Assembly: GCA_014218235.1 (NCBI GenBank)
Contig: CM024756.1
Coordinates: forward strand, 71,918,152-71,982,151
DNA length: 64,000 nucleotides
From: Colocasia esculenta
Taxonomy: Eukaryota > Streptophyta > Magnoliopsida > Alismatales > Araceae
Direction of reading: 5' to 3'
The position numbers were made by a program, and so were the translations under genes. The first letter of the stretch is position 1. Every line of letters begins with the position of its first letter. The notes beneath the pieces are model-generated. The model did not search any database, was not told the origin of the DNA, and saw only the letters and a list, made by a program, of their open reading frames with translations. Of the stretch, positions 44,789 to 55,378 are shown in pieces.

Positions 44789-46312
44789 TGTAGGACCATG
44801 CTAGGAATAGCACAGGTGCCAAGAAAGCGGAGACACAGTGGAAAGAAACTTCGAACAGTTTGTCAGTCACTCTCTGTCTGAGATGGAAATAGGGTTACTC
44901 TCGCTTTCTTAGAGGAGGTGACACAGTGTTCATCGCAACCTGAATGTGACGCCCTACCTGTCGCGACCTGGGTCAGAAGGCGACACAACTCCTGTCGCTA
45001 CCAGAAAGCGACAGCTAGGTGTCTCTACCAACTGCAGTGTATGGTCTAAAGGTGATGCACCCCCTGTCGCAACAAGAATGTGAAAGGTAGGGTGTCGCAG
45101 ATAGACCAAAAAGGTGACGAGGGAAGCGTCACATTCTGTATCGTGACAAGGACCTTGTCGTGACCCAAGATAGTGGTCTGGGCTCCCACCCAAGGCCTCC
45201 ACGAGGTCAGAAGGTGACGACCACCATGTCGAAACTAGAACATGACAAGGTGGGCGTCGCTACCTGACCAAAAGGTAATGGGGCACTTGTCGCGTTATAG
45301 GACCACAGACAAAGGATTGGGTGTCAACCGAGACCTAACAAAATGCCCCAAAATGGAGATTCAAGTGTGCACAAGGAGAGGGATAATGAAAATGTTGTAA
45401 ACACATGATAGCAACACCAACCACCCACATCGACACCTGTGCATGGCAATGTGAGTGATCTACACTCATGAAACCTCACATGCACACATGATAACACTCA
45501 AACCCCAATCCCAAAACATGCTTAAAAGGATCAAACCAAGCATCCACACACACCTAGCTTGGATTCTACAGAGCTTGGAGAAGGGATGTAGATCCTAGCA
45601 TGATAGAACTACGGGGGAAAGTTGAGGGTCCCTACCTTAAAATAAAGAGCCAACCGTTGGGGTCTTCTCGTCTTCATGGCCACCTCCTCATCGCTCTAAG
45701 ATCCACGCTCACACCATCCATGAGCATGGTACATCCTCCTACACACCAAGGAGAGGTCACCACCACGAAGAGGAAGCCGCCACGCGGACAGGAGCTGCAC
45801 ACCGAAGAAGTAACACCCCTCACCAAGCACACTCCCAAAACCTTCCCACGGAGAAGATGCACACAGAGAAGGTTGGAGGAAGGAAGGGAAGAAGAAGAAA
45901 GGGGAAGAAGAAGAAGAAGGATCTTATGGCCTAGCATACATAGGCCATAGACCTGAGAATGCGACAGCATGGTGGTCTCACTCACTAATGAACACGATGG
46001 CCATCATGTCGCAACCTCAAAGTCATGGTCAGACCTGACCAATGGACCCGCCACATGTCACCCTCACAGGCCTGACACCATGAACGTGACACTTGACATG
46101 TCCCCTTCCACTGACAATGCCTCGACACATGTCCCAACTGTTCCCATAGTAAGACGACAAAATGCATGATGCGGTTAGAAGGGAACACGATGACATGCCC
46201 ATTGGTTCAAGACCAAAAAGCGACAGACATCCTGTCGCCTTCAGAAGGTGATGGCACGATACGTCGCTACCTTCAATAGAATGTGGCTCACCAAAGAAGA
46301 AGGCATGTTACA
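44789..46312 (-). repeat. 3' LTR of chromovirus B
   Basis: On minus it starts TGTAACATGCC (46312) and ends CATGGTCCTACA (44789), 1524 bp, directly after the pol end of chromovirus B. Contains two groups of GYGAC-N9-GTCGC units. No genes; ORFs 45600-45950 and 45674-45985 are low complexity. Confidence 0.75.
44946..46267 (-). repeat. Array of 19-bp GYGAC-N9-GTCGC inverted units
   Basis: Unit starts: 44946, 44980, 45008 (18 bp), 45052, 45080, 45114, 45143, 45214, 45242, 45275; then 45961, 46086, 46220 and 46248 (20 bp). Nearly every unit is 19 bp, with five-base arms and a nine-base spacer of unrelated sequence. Steps cluster at 28-29 and 33-34 bp. Some units keep pairing with changed bases, for example GTGAC with GTCAC at 45114. 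Confidence 0.9.
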
Positions 46313-46446
46313 ATCTAACCAAAAAATAAAAATTTTCCCTTGACATTAAGGGAGATACCCGGGGAAACGAAGGCAAACAACATACCAGTCACTCAAACAA
46401 GTATGGAAAGTGCTCCCGCATCTCGTCCTCGCATTCCCACATGGCC
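46313..46446 (-). pseudogene. Chromovirus B Pol C-terminus
   Basis: On minus reads GEAMWECEDEMREHFPYLFE then stop, the conserved end of a chromovirus polyprotein (EATWE.E.EM...YP.LF). The preceding residues lie at 58108 and beyond, on the other side of chromovirus A. Confidence 0.85.
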
Positions 46447-47247
46447 TCGCCTGTAACACCCCACTTAGGCCCAGTCTAGTTATACCAACTCTCATCGAGT
46501 CCAAGTGACATGCTACATGGGGAACACACCCCAACATATATCAAATGTAGGTTGATTCATTCACAAATAAATACTAATGCAACGGAAATAAATAACAACT
46601 CATCAACTTTAATATCCAAGTCCATAGTCCATAAAAGAAGTCCACAATAGCTAAGTAGTTTAAATACAGATTCATAACCTAAGTAATTCCTCACATACAA
46701 ATTTTACTCAACACACAATCTAATCCTCACCCTCCGAATCCGATCCCGCTACTAAAGCCATGGGATCCGACGACTCACCTGAAATGTTAAGCAAGTATGA
46801 GTCTACAACAAAGACTCAGCAAGCAACCAAAAATGGACTACCAATCTAACATATATAATAGTTCAAATCATGTTTTGCATATAGATTTCAGCAATCATAC
46901 TACTTGCAAAGTAATCATTTGCTAAACATATCTTAAGTCAAAGTATATATAAATGCTACTTGCATAATGCATGAGTTCAACACATTGTACTAACATCAGA
47001 ATGTCTATCTTTGCAAAGTGATTTTTGATCTGATCATAATGACAAAATTTCATGTATCATCATAGTGTATATGGCATACATGATTTCATGAATTTAAATA
47101 AGTGAGCATGACTACTAACCATTCATCCGAATGGAAATAAGACAAGTATTACATGTAATCATTCTAAGGCTAAAAAAAAACATTTTGCATAACATACACA
47201 TATGTACAAATTTGCCAAGACATAGCCCAAACCACCCATTAGAAGTC

Positions 47248-48556
47248 TTTATTTTTATTTTATATATCTTTTTTTTTCACCAAAGATTTTTATATATAAA
47301 TGAAGCAAACATACAAATCCACAGGGCATACCCCTGAATGGTGAGGGAACCAACAATTTTAACCCTCAAAAAGACAAAATGATTACACAGTAAACTACTT
47401 TCTAATGAAGGCAATGCCAACTTTTGTCCATCATAATCGCTCCCTTAGCTACATGTGGAAGTTCCTCCCTTCGCCAGAAGATATTGCTTGTCCTAGAGTA
47501 GCAAGTATGAGAAGCTAATGAATCAGCAACTTGGTTGCTCTCCCTAAACACATGATGAACTGAAACATTATACTTCTTAATCATAGCAATAAGATCTCTC
47601 CACCAGCTTAAACCTGTCAAAAGGGAGAGCACCCGTATGATCTGCTTGAACTAGCACAGCAGAATCTGAGAAAATTTTGCTATGTTGTAGCCGTTAGAGG
47701 ACCCCAAATATAAACCATCATACATAGCCCTTGTTTCAGCAATAATACTATTACCCATACCATAAACAAATGCAAAACCTGTCAAGAAATTGCCACCACA
47801 GTCTCTGATGCAACCACCCCCCACAACTACCAAGATTGCCTTAGAGGCCCCATCCACATGCAAACTAAGCCTTCTCATAGCCAAAACTCTGGATACAAAA
47901 TCGGATTCTTCCCTTAACAACTAGAGATAGATTGAAATCTCTAAGAATAGCCTCTTCTGTTGAGAGATTGTTTTTGTGAATTCTTTTCTCTCCAAAGCCA
48001 TTTGAATCATAGAACAAATACTCCTCTGAATATTAACAATATTCCATCTCTTCCCTTGAAAACGTGCCACACATCCCTCTTCCATATTTCACAAAGAGTA
48101 GATGGTAGTATAGAGGCCCACAAAGTGGAAAGAAATTTCATGTTGGAATTAACAAGCACATACCAAAACCTAATGGTAATGTATCTACAGGCAATTTTGA
48201 TGTTTAGAAGAGTTTTAGCCAGCTCCACATTTCCTTAGCCAAGTAACTAAATAAGAAGACGTGATCTAAATCCTCGTGATGAGGTGTTTTGTAGCAATTA
48301 CATTTACAGACTATAGGAATCCCACAATCTACTATTCTTCCATCAATCTGAACAGTCCTATAGATTAGCCTGCAAGCAAACATGCAGCTCTAGGAGAAAA
48401 TGCAATGTTCCATAATTTGGAAAACTAACTCTCTTAACATCCTTCCTGCGTGCAACTTCATAGCGGACTTCACCAAGAAGATACCAGATGATGTGGGGGT
48501 CCAAATACTGACATCCGCCACATTTCTGAGCTTAATTGAGATGGTCAAATACCACC
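47248..48556 (-). mobile_element. 5'-truncated plant L1-type LINE
   Basis: 1309 bp on minus, flanked by TTAGAAGTC at 47239-47247 and 48557-48565. The 3' end on minus is A-rich (T-rich on plus, 47248-47276). Encodes a zinc-binding RVT region and RNase H; the RT and ORF1 are lost to 5' truncation. The other LTR of chromovirus A, at the matching point near 56160, lacks it. Confidence 0.9.
47400..48430 (-). pseudogene. LINE zf-RVT and RNase H domains
   Basis: On minus, IVDCGIPIVCKCNCY, HHEDLDHVFLFSYLAKEMWSW (about 48340-48200) matches the zinc-binding region after plant LINE RTs. RNase H follows: LSLHVDGASKAI, GGGCIRDCGGNFLTGFAF, AETRAMYDGLYLG (47651-47920), then VHHVFRESNQVADSLASH (47540 region) with the final acidic residue. 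Catalytic Asp, Glu and Asp are visible. A stop or shift near 47640 and others upstream inactivate it. Confidence 0.8.
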
Positions 48557-50497
48557 TTAGAAGTCAAATAGACATATGAACATATACTCATCACCTAGGC
48601 ATACAGTGATAGAGTCTTGGTTACTGCGCAGAACCGGGGGAAGTCCTCCGCACCATTACCAGTGGTACTTGTCCACCTCCAAGATTTATTCCCGTGCCCA
48701 CGAGAACATATAGAACATACTGAACATTTCCATAGGAGCATTACTATGGTCCTGTTCCAAATTACTTCTAAGGTGGCAGTGTTATTGGCCAAATATAGAA
48801 TCATATACAAATTTTCCATATTCAAATGCAACATAGCATGCTGCCCAAAAATATACACATACTTAGATCATAACAGAGACTTATTTCATATTGATCACTG
48901 GTGTAGTTTCTGGGATTTCCCACAAATCTATTTAATAGAACATATTTCTCATGATGATAAAAGACTAAAAATAGTTATAGATGTCATAAATTCATGAAAT
49001 TTGGTCAAGATGTGTCCCTACTCTCATGGATCAAATCAATGGTTTTTCATGATTTTTTCACATATACACTAATTTCCGTGTTAATCTAATCAGTGATATA
49101 AATAGTGAATATTCATTACACTAAAACCATCTATCAACCAGGTCAATATCATTACTGAGAGTATATCTTACTAATACAATCTACTGTACAAAATATCAAG
49201 ATTTTATGAATCCAAAAACATTTTATGAAATTTAAAACAATACTACTAATTTATGTATTTCAGTCATGGAAATTACAGAAAATAGTCAGATTCTAATTAT
49301 AGGTCCATCACAGCATGAACAAAACCCTGACATGTATTTTTACACTTAAATCATAATTTTACCACGAACATGCTTTAAGTATAAAATTTCTTTCTAAATC
49401 TATTCTTATTTATAGAATTCAAATTTTCCCTAAAATCATGGTGACTGCGGAAAATAACCCAAATTGCAATATGGTAAAATTAACCTACTTAACCCTACAC
49501 ATCTCACAGAAAATCCATTTCGAAGTCTGAACCTAGAGATATAATATAGAAGTAAAATAGGTAAAATGATGGACATAAGACTTGACGGCAACATTGTTGC
49601 CATTAAGTTCAATTACGGCAAGGCGGTTGACGTTAATTGTCCCTTGATGGCAGTCAAGGTTGACGTTAACCTGTCAGAAACAAAACCCTTCTGGAACTCA
49701 TACAGACCCCAAATCCGAATGTTATTTTAGTTTCTAAAATCATGGAAAATTTATAAAAGGTACAATCTATGGTTGGGAACCCGATCCCTAGGTTACTTGC
49801 CTTAGAAACACCAAAAGATCTACAAATTTAACTGATGAAGCCCACCTTGGCCAACCAAGACGGTTCTCCTCCGAGGTATAATCCTCAATCAGACGATCTC
49901 TTATGACTGAGCACGTTGAGACACCTTCAACCTTCAAAGGCACATGCTCCTAGCTTGAAGATGTTTGATCTTGGCTTCCACGAAGATTCAATTGTCGGAT
50001 CTCCCTTCTTCTATCCTCTTGAGACTTGAGAGACTCAAATGGGACTAAGAAGGCTAGACCACCCTTTTATAAAAGGATTGGCCTCCCATACTCGGTCCAA
50101 CGAGTAGGACATAACCCCTAACATTTCTAAGATTTTGCCCTTACCATAACTCCATCGGAGTTGGACTGCGAAAATTTCGTTGTCTACACTGGAAGAAGTT
50201 GACGGCAAGGTTAATGTCATCGACCCAAAGTTGACGTCAATCAATATGGACGTTTACTTAAAGTTGATGGCAAGGGATGTTTCCGTTAAACTGCTGTTGA
50301 CGGCAATCGATGTTGACGTCAGCAACACAAGTCGACACAGCCGTCATCCTGCCCGAGAACACCATTCTTCTTCTGCAGAAAAACTTAACTATACACACAT
50401 ATTCACATAAATTTTTAACATACACAGTGAAATAGATAACAATTGAAATTAAAATCTATGAACAAAATTTCAAGGCATCACACTCCTCCCCCCTTAA

Positions 50498-51050
50498 TAT
50501 AATCTTCATCCTCGAAGATTGAATCTAAGAAAACTCACCGAAAAGATGTGGATACTTCATCTCATTCCTTCTTCCAGCTCCCAAGTTGCCTCTTCTTGTG
50601 CAAAATTCCTCCACAAGACCTTCACTAAGTGAATTCTCTTGGACCTCAAATGTTGGACCTTACGGTCTAGATCTTTATGGGCTGCTCCTCAAAGGATAAA
50701 TCTTGTAGCAAATCCACCGGCTCATAATTAAGACATGAGATGGGTCCCGTACATAGTTCCTTAGCATAGAAATGTGAAATACGGGATGGATGTTTGCCAT
50801 AGATGGTTGTAATGCCATTGGTAAGCCGCATTTCCAACCTTCTTCAAGATCTCAAATGGTCCAATGAACCTTGGTTCAACTTCCCACGCCGACTAAATCT
50901 GATTACCCCCTTTTTTGGAGAAACCTTAAGGAAAACATGCTCTCCCCCTGCAAACTCTAAATCCTTCCTTCTATTATCTGCATAGCTTTTCTGCCTGCCA
51001 GTCCAGGGCTGCCTTTAATCATTGCTGAATTAGCTGAATTTTACTATGTT
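50498..51050 (-). pseudogene. Chromovirus A Pol C-terminal (chromodomain-like) region
   Basis: On minus: HPSRISHFYAKELC region, YEPVDLLQDLSFEEQPIKI, then KVLWRNFAQEEATWELEEGMR near 50600-50540, the family's post-integrase segment that in chromoviruses targets chromatin. Several frame breaks. CCTCCCCCCTTAA on plus next to 50483 is the polypurine tract on minus. Confidence 0.75.
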
Positions 51051-52030
51051 TCTTGCACAATTTTAGGTCCAACCAGTCACCTATCACCAGCCTCCTCCCA
51101 ACACAAAGGAGATCTACCAGGCCTGCCATATAAAGCCTCAAATGGAGCCATACCTATACTTGCATGAAAACTGTTATTATAGGCAAACTCTACAAGAGGT
51201 AAATGTCGTTCCCAGTCACCCTTCCAATTCAGAGCACACGCTCTCAACATGTCTTTAAGAGTCTGGATCGTCCTTTCAGATTGTCCATCCGTCTGTGGGT
51301 GAAAAGCTGAACTAAGTTTCACTTGTGAACCAAGAGCACCTGCAAACCTTGACATACCTTGAAGTAACCTTGGTCTCTATAGAATGATAGATTTTTGCAA
51401 CCCCATGCAATCTGACAGTACTGTCTACATAAAGCTTGGCTAAACTCTTAACAGACTGCTTCTTTTCATATGCAAGAAATGAGTGGTCTTGGAGAATCTA
51501 TCCACAATTACCCAAATAAAGTCATTGCCCTTATAAGATCTGGGAAACTGAGACAAAATCCATAGTGACTTCTTCCCATTTCCATAACGGAATATCAATC
51601 TTCTGCATTAGTCCTGATGGCCTCTGGCATTCTGCCTTTACTTGTTAGCATGTCAAGCATCTAGCCACAAAGTCAGCCACATCTCTTTTCATACCTTTTC
51701 CACCAGAAAGTCCGTTTCAAATCATGATGCATTTTACCACTACCGGGCTGTATTGTAAACTTGGATCTATGAGCCTCTTCCAAAATCTACTTCCTAACAT
51801 CAGCAATGTCTGGCACACATACTCTATGCTGAAATCGGATAACACCCTCCTCATCACGAGTAATGCCTGACTTCCCAATCATTTCCTGCAACCTGGGATC
51901 AAACTTCTGACCTTCCACCACACTGTCTAGTATAGTAGACCTGATAGACAACTGAGCGACAAAAGCCTGACACAATTGTGATTCAACCTTCACTAAAGCA
52001 CAAGCCGATCTTCCATTAATTTCCAATTCT
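51051..52030 (-). pseudogene. Chromovirus A integrase
   Basis: N-terminal part at 51787-52026 (GVIRFQHRVCVPD) and the HRSKF...GKMHHDL zinc-binding block in another frame. The first catalytic Asp is in MDFVLSFPRS (about 51560). The stretch that should hold the second Asp (SDRDPRF) near 51390 is corrupted. The Glu is in FHPQTDGQSERTIQ (51077-51355). The domain ends NNSFHASIGMAPFEALYGR. Confidence 0.8.
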
Positions 52031-53330
52031 TCTGCATTGTGGTCCTTTTCTTGCTAAGCGTGTCGGCTACCACCTTAGCCTTGCCTGGGTGATATTGCAT
52101 CTCAAAATCATAATCCTTTAAGAACTCAATCCATCTCCTCTATCTCGATTCAACTTCGTCTTTGAGAACTAATACTTGAGACTTTGATGATCAGAGAATA
52201 CCTCAAACTTGACACCATAAAGATAGTGTCGCCAGATCTTTAATGCATGAACCACTGCTGCCAACTCCATATCATGGGTTGGATAGTTATGCTCATGCTT
52301 CTTTAATTCTCGAGATTCACAGGCAACTACTTTCCCATCCTAAATAAGCACACAACCGAGACCAATGTGAGAAGCATCTGTATAGATTGTGAAACCTTCT
52401 ACCCGCTAGGTAGGATAAGCACAGGGCTGACATCAACCTATTCTCAACTCTCGGAAGCTCTGCTCGCACTCCTCCGACCATACAAACTTAACTCCCTTTC
52501 TTGTTAGCTTAGTTAACGGTGCCGCAATGGATGCAAAGCTCTCTATAAAGCGGCGGTAATAAATAGCTAATCCAAAGAAACTCTGTATTTCAGATGGTGA
52601 TCTTGGAGTCTCCCATTCTAACACTACCTTCACTTTAGATGGATCCATAGCTATACCATCTCCCGAAATCACATGACCAAGGAATGACTTCCTTCATCAA
52701 AAAGTCACACTTACTAAGCTTGAGAAACAATTTGTTTTCTCTCAAACCTCTAGCATAGTCTTCAAATGCTCACGGTGAGATACTTCATCAGGAGAATATA
52801 TCAAAACATCATCTATGAAGACCACTACAAAACTATCCAAATATGGCCTAAAGACCCGATTCATCAAATCCATAAACACTGCTAGGGCGTTCGTCAGGCC
52901 AAAAGACATACCAAAACTAATGAACAATCGCACAAGCACCTGCCTGCATCCGAAAAGCTATCTTAGATGTTCATCAGCCTTTATTCGGAGTTGGTGGTAC
53001 CTGAGCGAAGATCTATCTTTGAAAATATCGAAGCCCCCTGCAACAGATCAAATAGGTCATCAATCCGAGTAAAGGATATTTGTTCTTGATTGTTACTTGA
53101 TTAAGCTTCCGATAGTCAATACATAGCATCATCGAACCACCTTTCTTCTTAACAAAGAGGACTGGAGCTCCCCATGGTGAAGACCTTGGACGAATGAAAC
53201 CCTTGTCCACAAGTCTTGCAACTGCCATCTGAGCTCTGCTAGTTCTGCTGGTGCTATACGATAAGGTGCCTTGGAAATAGGAGTTGTACCTGGCATCAAC
53301 TCTATAGCGAACTCAATCTCTCTTTCCAGC
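52031..53330 (-). pseudogene. Chromovirus A reverse transcriptase and RNase H
   Basis: RT: DKGFIRPRSSPWGAPVLFVKK and LCIDYRKLNQVTIKNKYPL (53228-53013), SKIDLRSGYHQ in a shifted frame, MSFGLTNALAVFMDLMN, and the catalytic VVFIDDVLIYS at about 52780-52820. RNase H is at about 52440-52040: TIYTDASHIGLGCVL, SRELKKHEHNYPTHDMELAAVVHALK, SDHQSLKY. Four or more frame breaks; the catalytic Asp pair FIDD is intact. Confidence 0.85.
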
Positions 53331-53930
53331 GGCAAACCATAAAGATCCTCGAGAAAATGTCCGCGTATGACGAACAATCTCAATCTCTTCAATATGTGGG
53401 GTTTAGTGTCTTTAGAAACAACCACACTAGCCAAGTACGCACTGCAACCTTTGTTCAACATTTTGGCCGCCTTTAATGCTGACACCGCAAACTCTCCAGC
53501 CATGTTCTTGGGTAAGGGATGTGAAACTCATCCTCACCTGGAATGCAGAAAATGATTTTCTTCTTCCGACAATCTAATAGAGCATAGTGTTCTTCCAGCC
53601 AATCTAGACCCAGAATGGCATCATAGTCTTTCATCTCAACAGATAAAAGCACCATGCCAAATCCCATTCTTCTATACACACATACAATGGGGGAAAACTT
53701 AGTGATCATGCCTCCTGTTGGAGTATGCACAGATAATGGAATTTCCAAATCAATAGCTTCTGCATCTGACTCTTTAAGTAATATCTTTGCAAACCTCTCA
53801 AACACAAAAATGTATGTGTAGCACCAGTATCAAAAATAACTCTAACATGAATACCCATAATAGGAATTGTACCCTCAGTCACATGCTCTGCCTGCTTTGC
53901 ATCTTCTTTGGCCAATGCATACACTCGGGC
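53331..53930 (-). pseudogene. Chromovirus A protease and PR-RT linker
   Basis: Active site VRVIFDTGATHTFL (DTG intact) near 53850, then AILGLDWLEEHYALLDCRKKK, typical of Tekay-like proteases (53640-53560), and the linker GTTPISKAPYRIAPAELAELRWQLQDL at about 53290-53210. One frame break near 53720. Confidence 0.8.
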
Positions 53931-55239
53931 TTGGGCCCGGGGTCTTCCTGCTGGTTTTGCTGCTGCTGCTGTCGCCGCTGCTGCTGCTGTTTGTTATGCC
54001 ATCTTAGGGCAATCCTTTATTTTGCGGTCCTTGTCACCACAACGAAGACATCTTCCTACACTCAACCAACATACCTGCCCTCCATGCCTTCGGCCGCAAT
54101 GAGTACACAAGGGCTTGTCTTCTTGCTGAACTCTTCTTGCTGAGGTGCCCTCTTCCCATAATCCGGTACCTACTGAGGTACATAGACTGCCTTCTTTCTC
54201 TTGTCATGCCTCAGAAATGGTGATGCTGGCCTCTTCGAGATAGCCTTCTTCTCCTCAAGTACTGCTCCTCTCACTTTCCTGCCCGCATGCCCGCGCTAAA
54301 TGCTTCCTCCATGCTACAATGATCAAAGGCCACAAGTTGGTACGCAATGATGGTATGAGCCCCATCACAAACTTCTTCACCTTCCTTCTCTCATCAGCCA
54401 CAATATGAGGTGCATACTTTGATAGCTTTGCAAATCTGGCTTCATACTCCAGCACACTCATGGATCCCTGGGTCAAAGATAGAAAATTCCTACTCCATCT
54501 TATCCTACACATGGATCCCTGGGTCAAAGATGAGAAAATTCCTACTCCATCTTATCCTACACATGCTCAGAATAAACTTAGCCTTGAACAGGCGAGTAAA
54601 TTCATTCCAAGTCACCTCCTGGACTCCATCCTCAAACTTGGTGCGTAGTCTAGATGACCACCATACATCAGCCCTCTCCTGAAAAGAGCACATCTACATT
54701 AGGAATAAACAACCACACATAATGCTTCATAAGTAATATGTCTTATAGTTACCTGCAACATATAGGTTCCCAAACTAACTTTATCCTCCTCGGCATAGAG
54801 AATGACTCTAAAAATCTTCTCAGTTTCCCTTAGCCAACTCTCAGCCAACAACGGTTGACTCTCCCCCTTAAAGAGGGTGGAGACATCCTGTTGAACCTCT
54901 CCATCATAGATGGGCCTCTTTGCTCTAGATAAACTGCAGGTGGAACCTGAGCCTGAAATGACAACGATCAGCATGAGACATATGCTAAAGAAACCATTGT
55001 CAACCATTAAAGCTACACCTAACCTGAGCTTGCACTTGGGCCTGCAATGCAGCCTGGCTCAGGGCCTGAGTCTACATAGCCTGAACTAACCCTTGCATGA
55101 ATGTTCCATAATCTATCAATGGTGGAGGAGGTGCTACAGGTGGTCCCTGAGCCGCTGGGGCCTACTGCTCTGCATTAACATTCTCCCTCTGCTCCTCCCT
55201 ACGAGTAGGGACATTAGCACAACGTCGACGACTAGCCAT
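53931..55239 (-). pseudogene. gag: Chromovirus A Gag
   Basis: A likely ATG on minus at 55239 gives MASRRRCANVPTRREEQ. The capsid part includes AESWLRETEKIF (about 54840), DVWWSSRL, VTWNEFTRLFKAKF and SMSVLEYEARFAKLSKYAPH. Nucleocapsid near 54090-54010: CTHCGRRHGGQVC and CLRCGDKDRKIKDC, where the usual His of the second knuckle is Arg. An alanine/glutamine-rich trinucleotide tract (53950-53995) links to protease. Stops, a 51-bp tandem duplication and frame shifts disable it. Confidence 0.8.
54460..54562. repeat. 51/52-bp tandem duplication inside chromovirus A gag
   Basis: Copy 1 is 54460-54510, copy 2 is 54511-54562; they differ by one extra G (GATAGAAAA against GATGAGAAAA). Each starts ATGGATCCCTGGGTCAAAGA on plus. 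The unequal length shifts the gag frame. Confidence 0.95.
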
Positions 55240-55362
55240 GGCCTAGCAAAACAAGAAGCTAGTTAATTTCCATAACTCCATATAACTACTACTTTTTAAT
55301 AGACTTAGGAACATGGATCATTTAAGCTGACGTTTACTCATGAATATCCTTAACCTACGTAT

Positions 55363-55374
55363 GCTCTGATACCA
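55363..55374 (-). other. Primer binding site of chromovirus A
   Basis: On minus TGGTATCAGAGC, four bases after the 5' LTR end (55379); tRNA-Met type. Confidence 0.9.
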
Positions 55375-55378
55375 TCTC

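Larger units (their letters stand above)
46452..50482 (-). repeat. 3' LTR of chromovirus A, carrying a LINE insertion
   Basis: Aligns with 55379-58107 except for 47248-48565 (the LINE plus one duplicate). Contains TTGACGGCAA-type modules at about 49580-49680 and 50200-50330 and a TATA-like palindrome TTTTATAAAA at 50065-50074. Confidence 0.9.
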
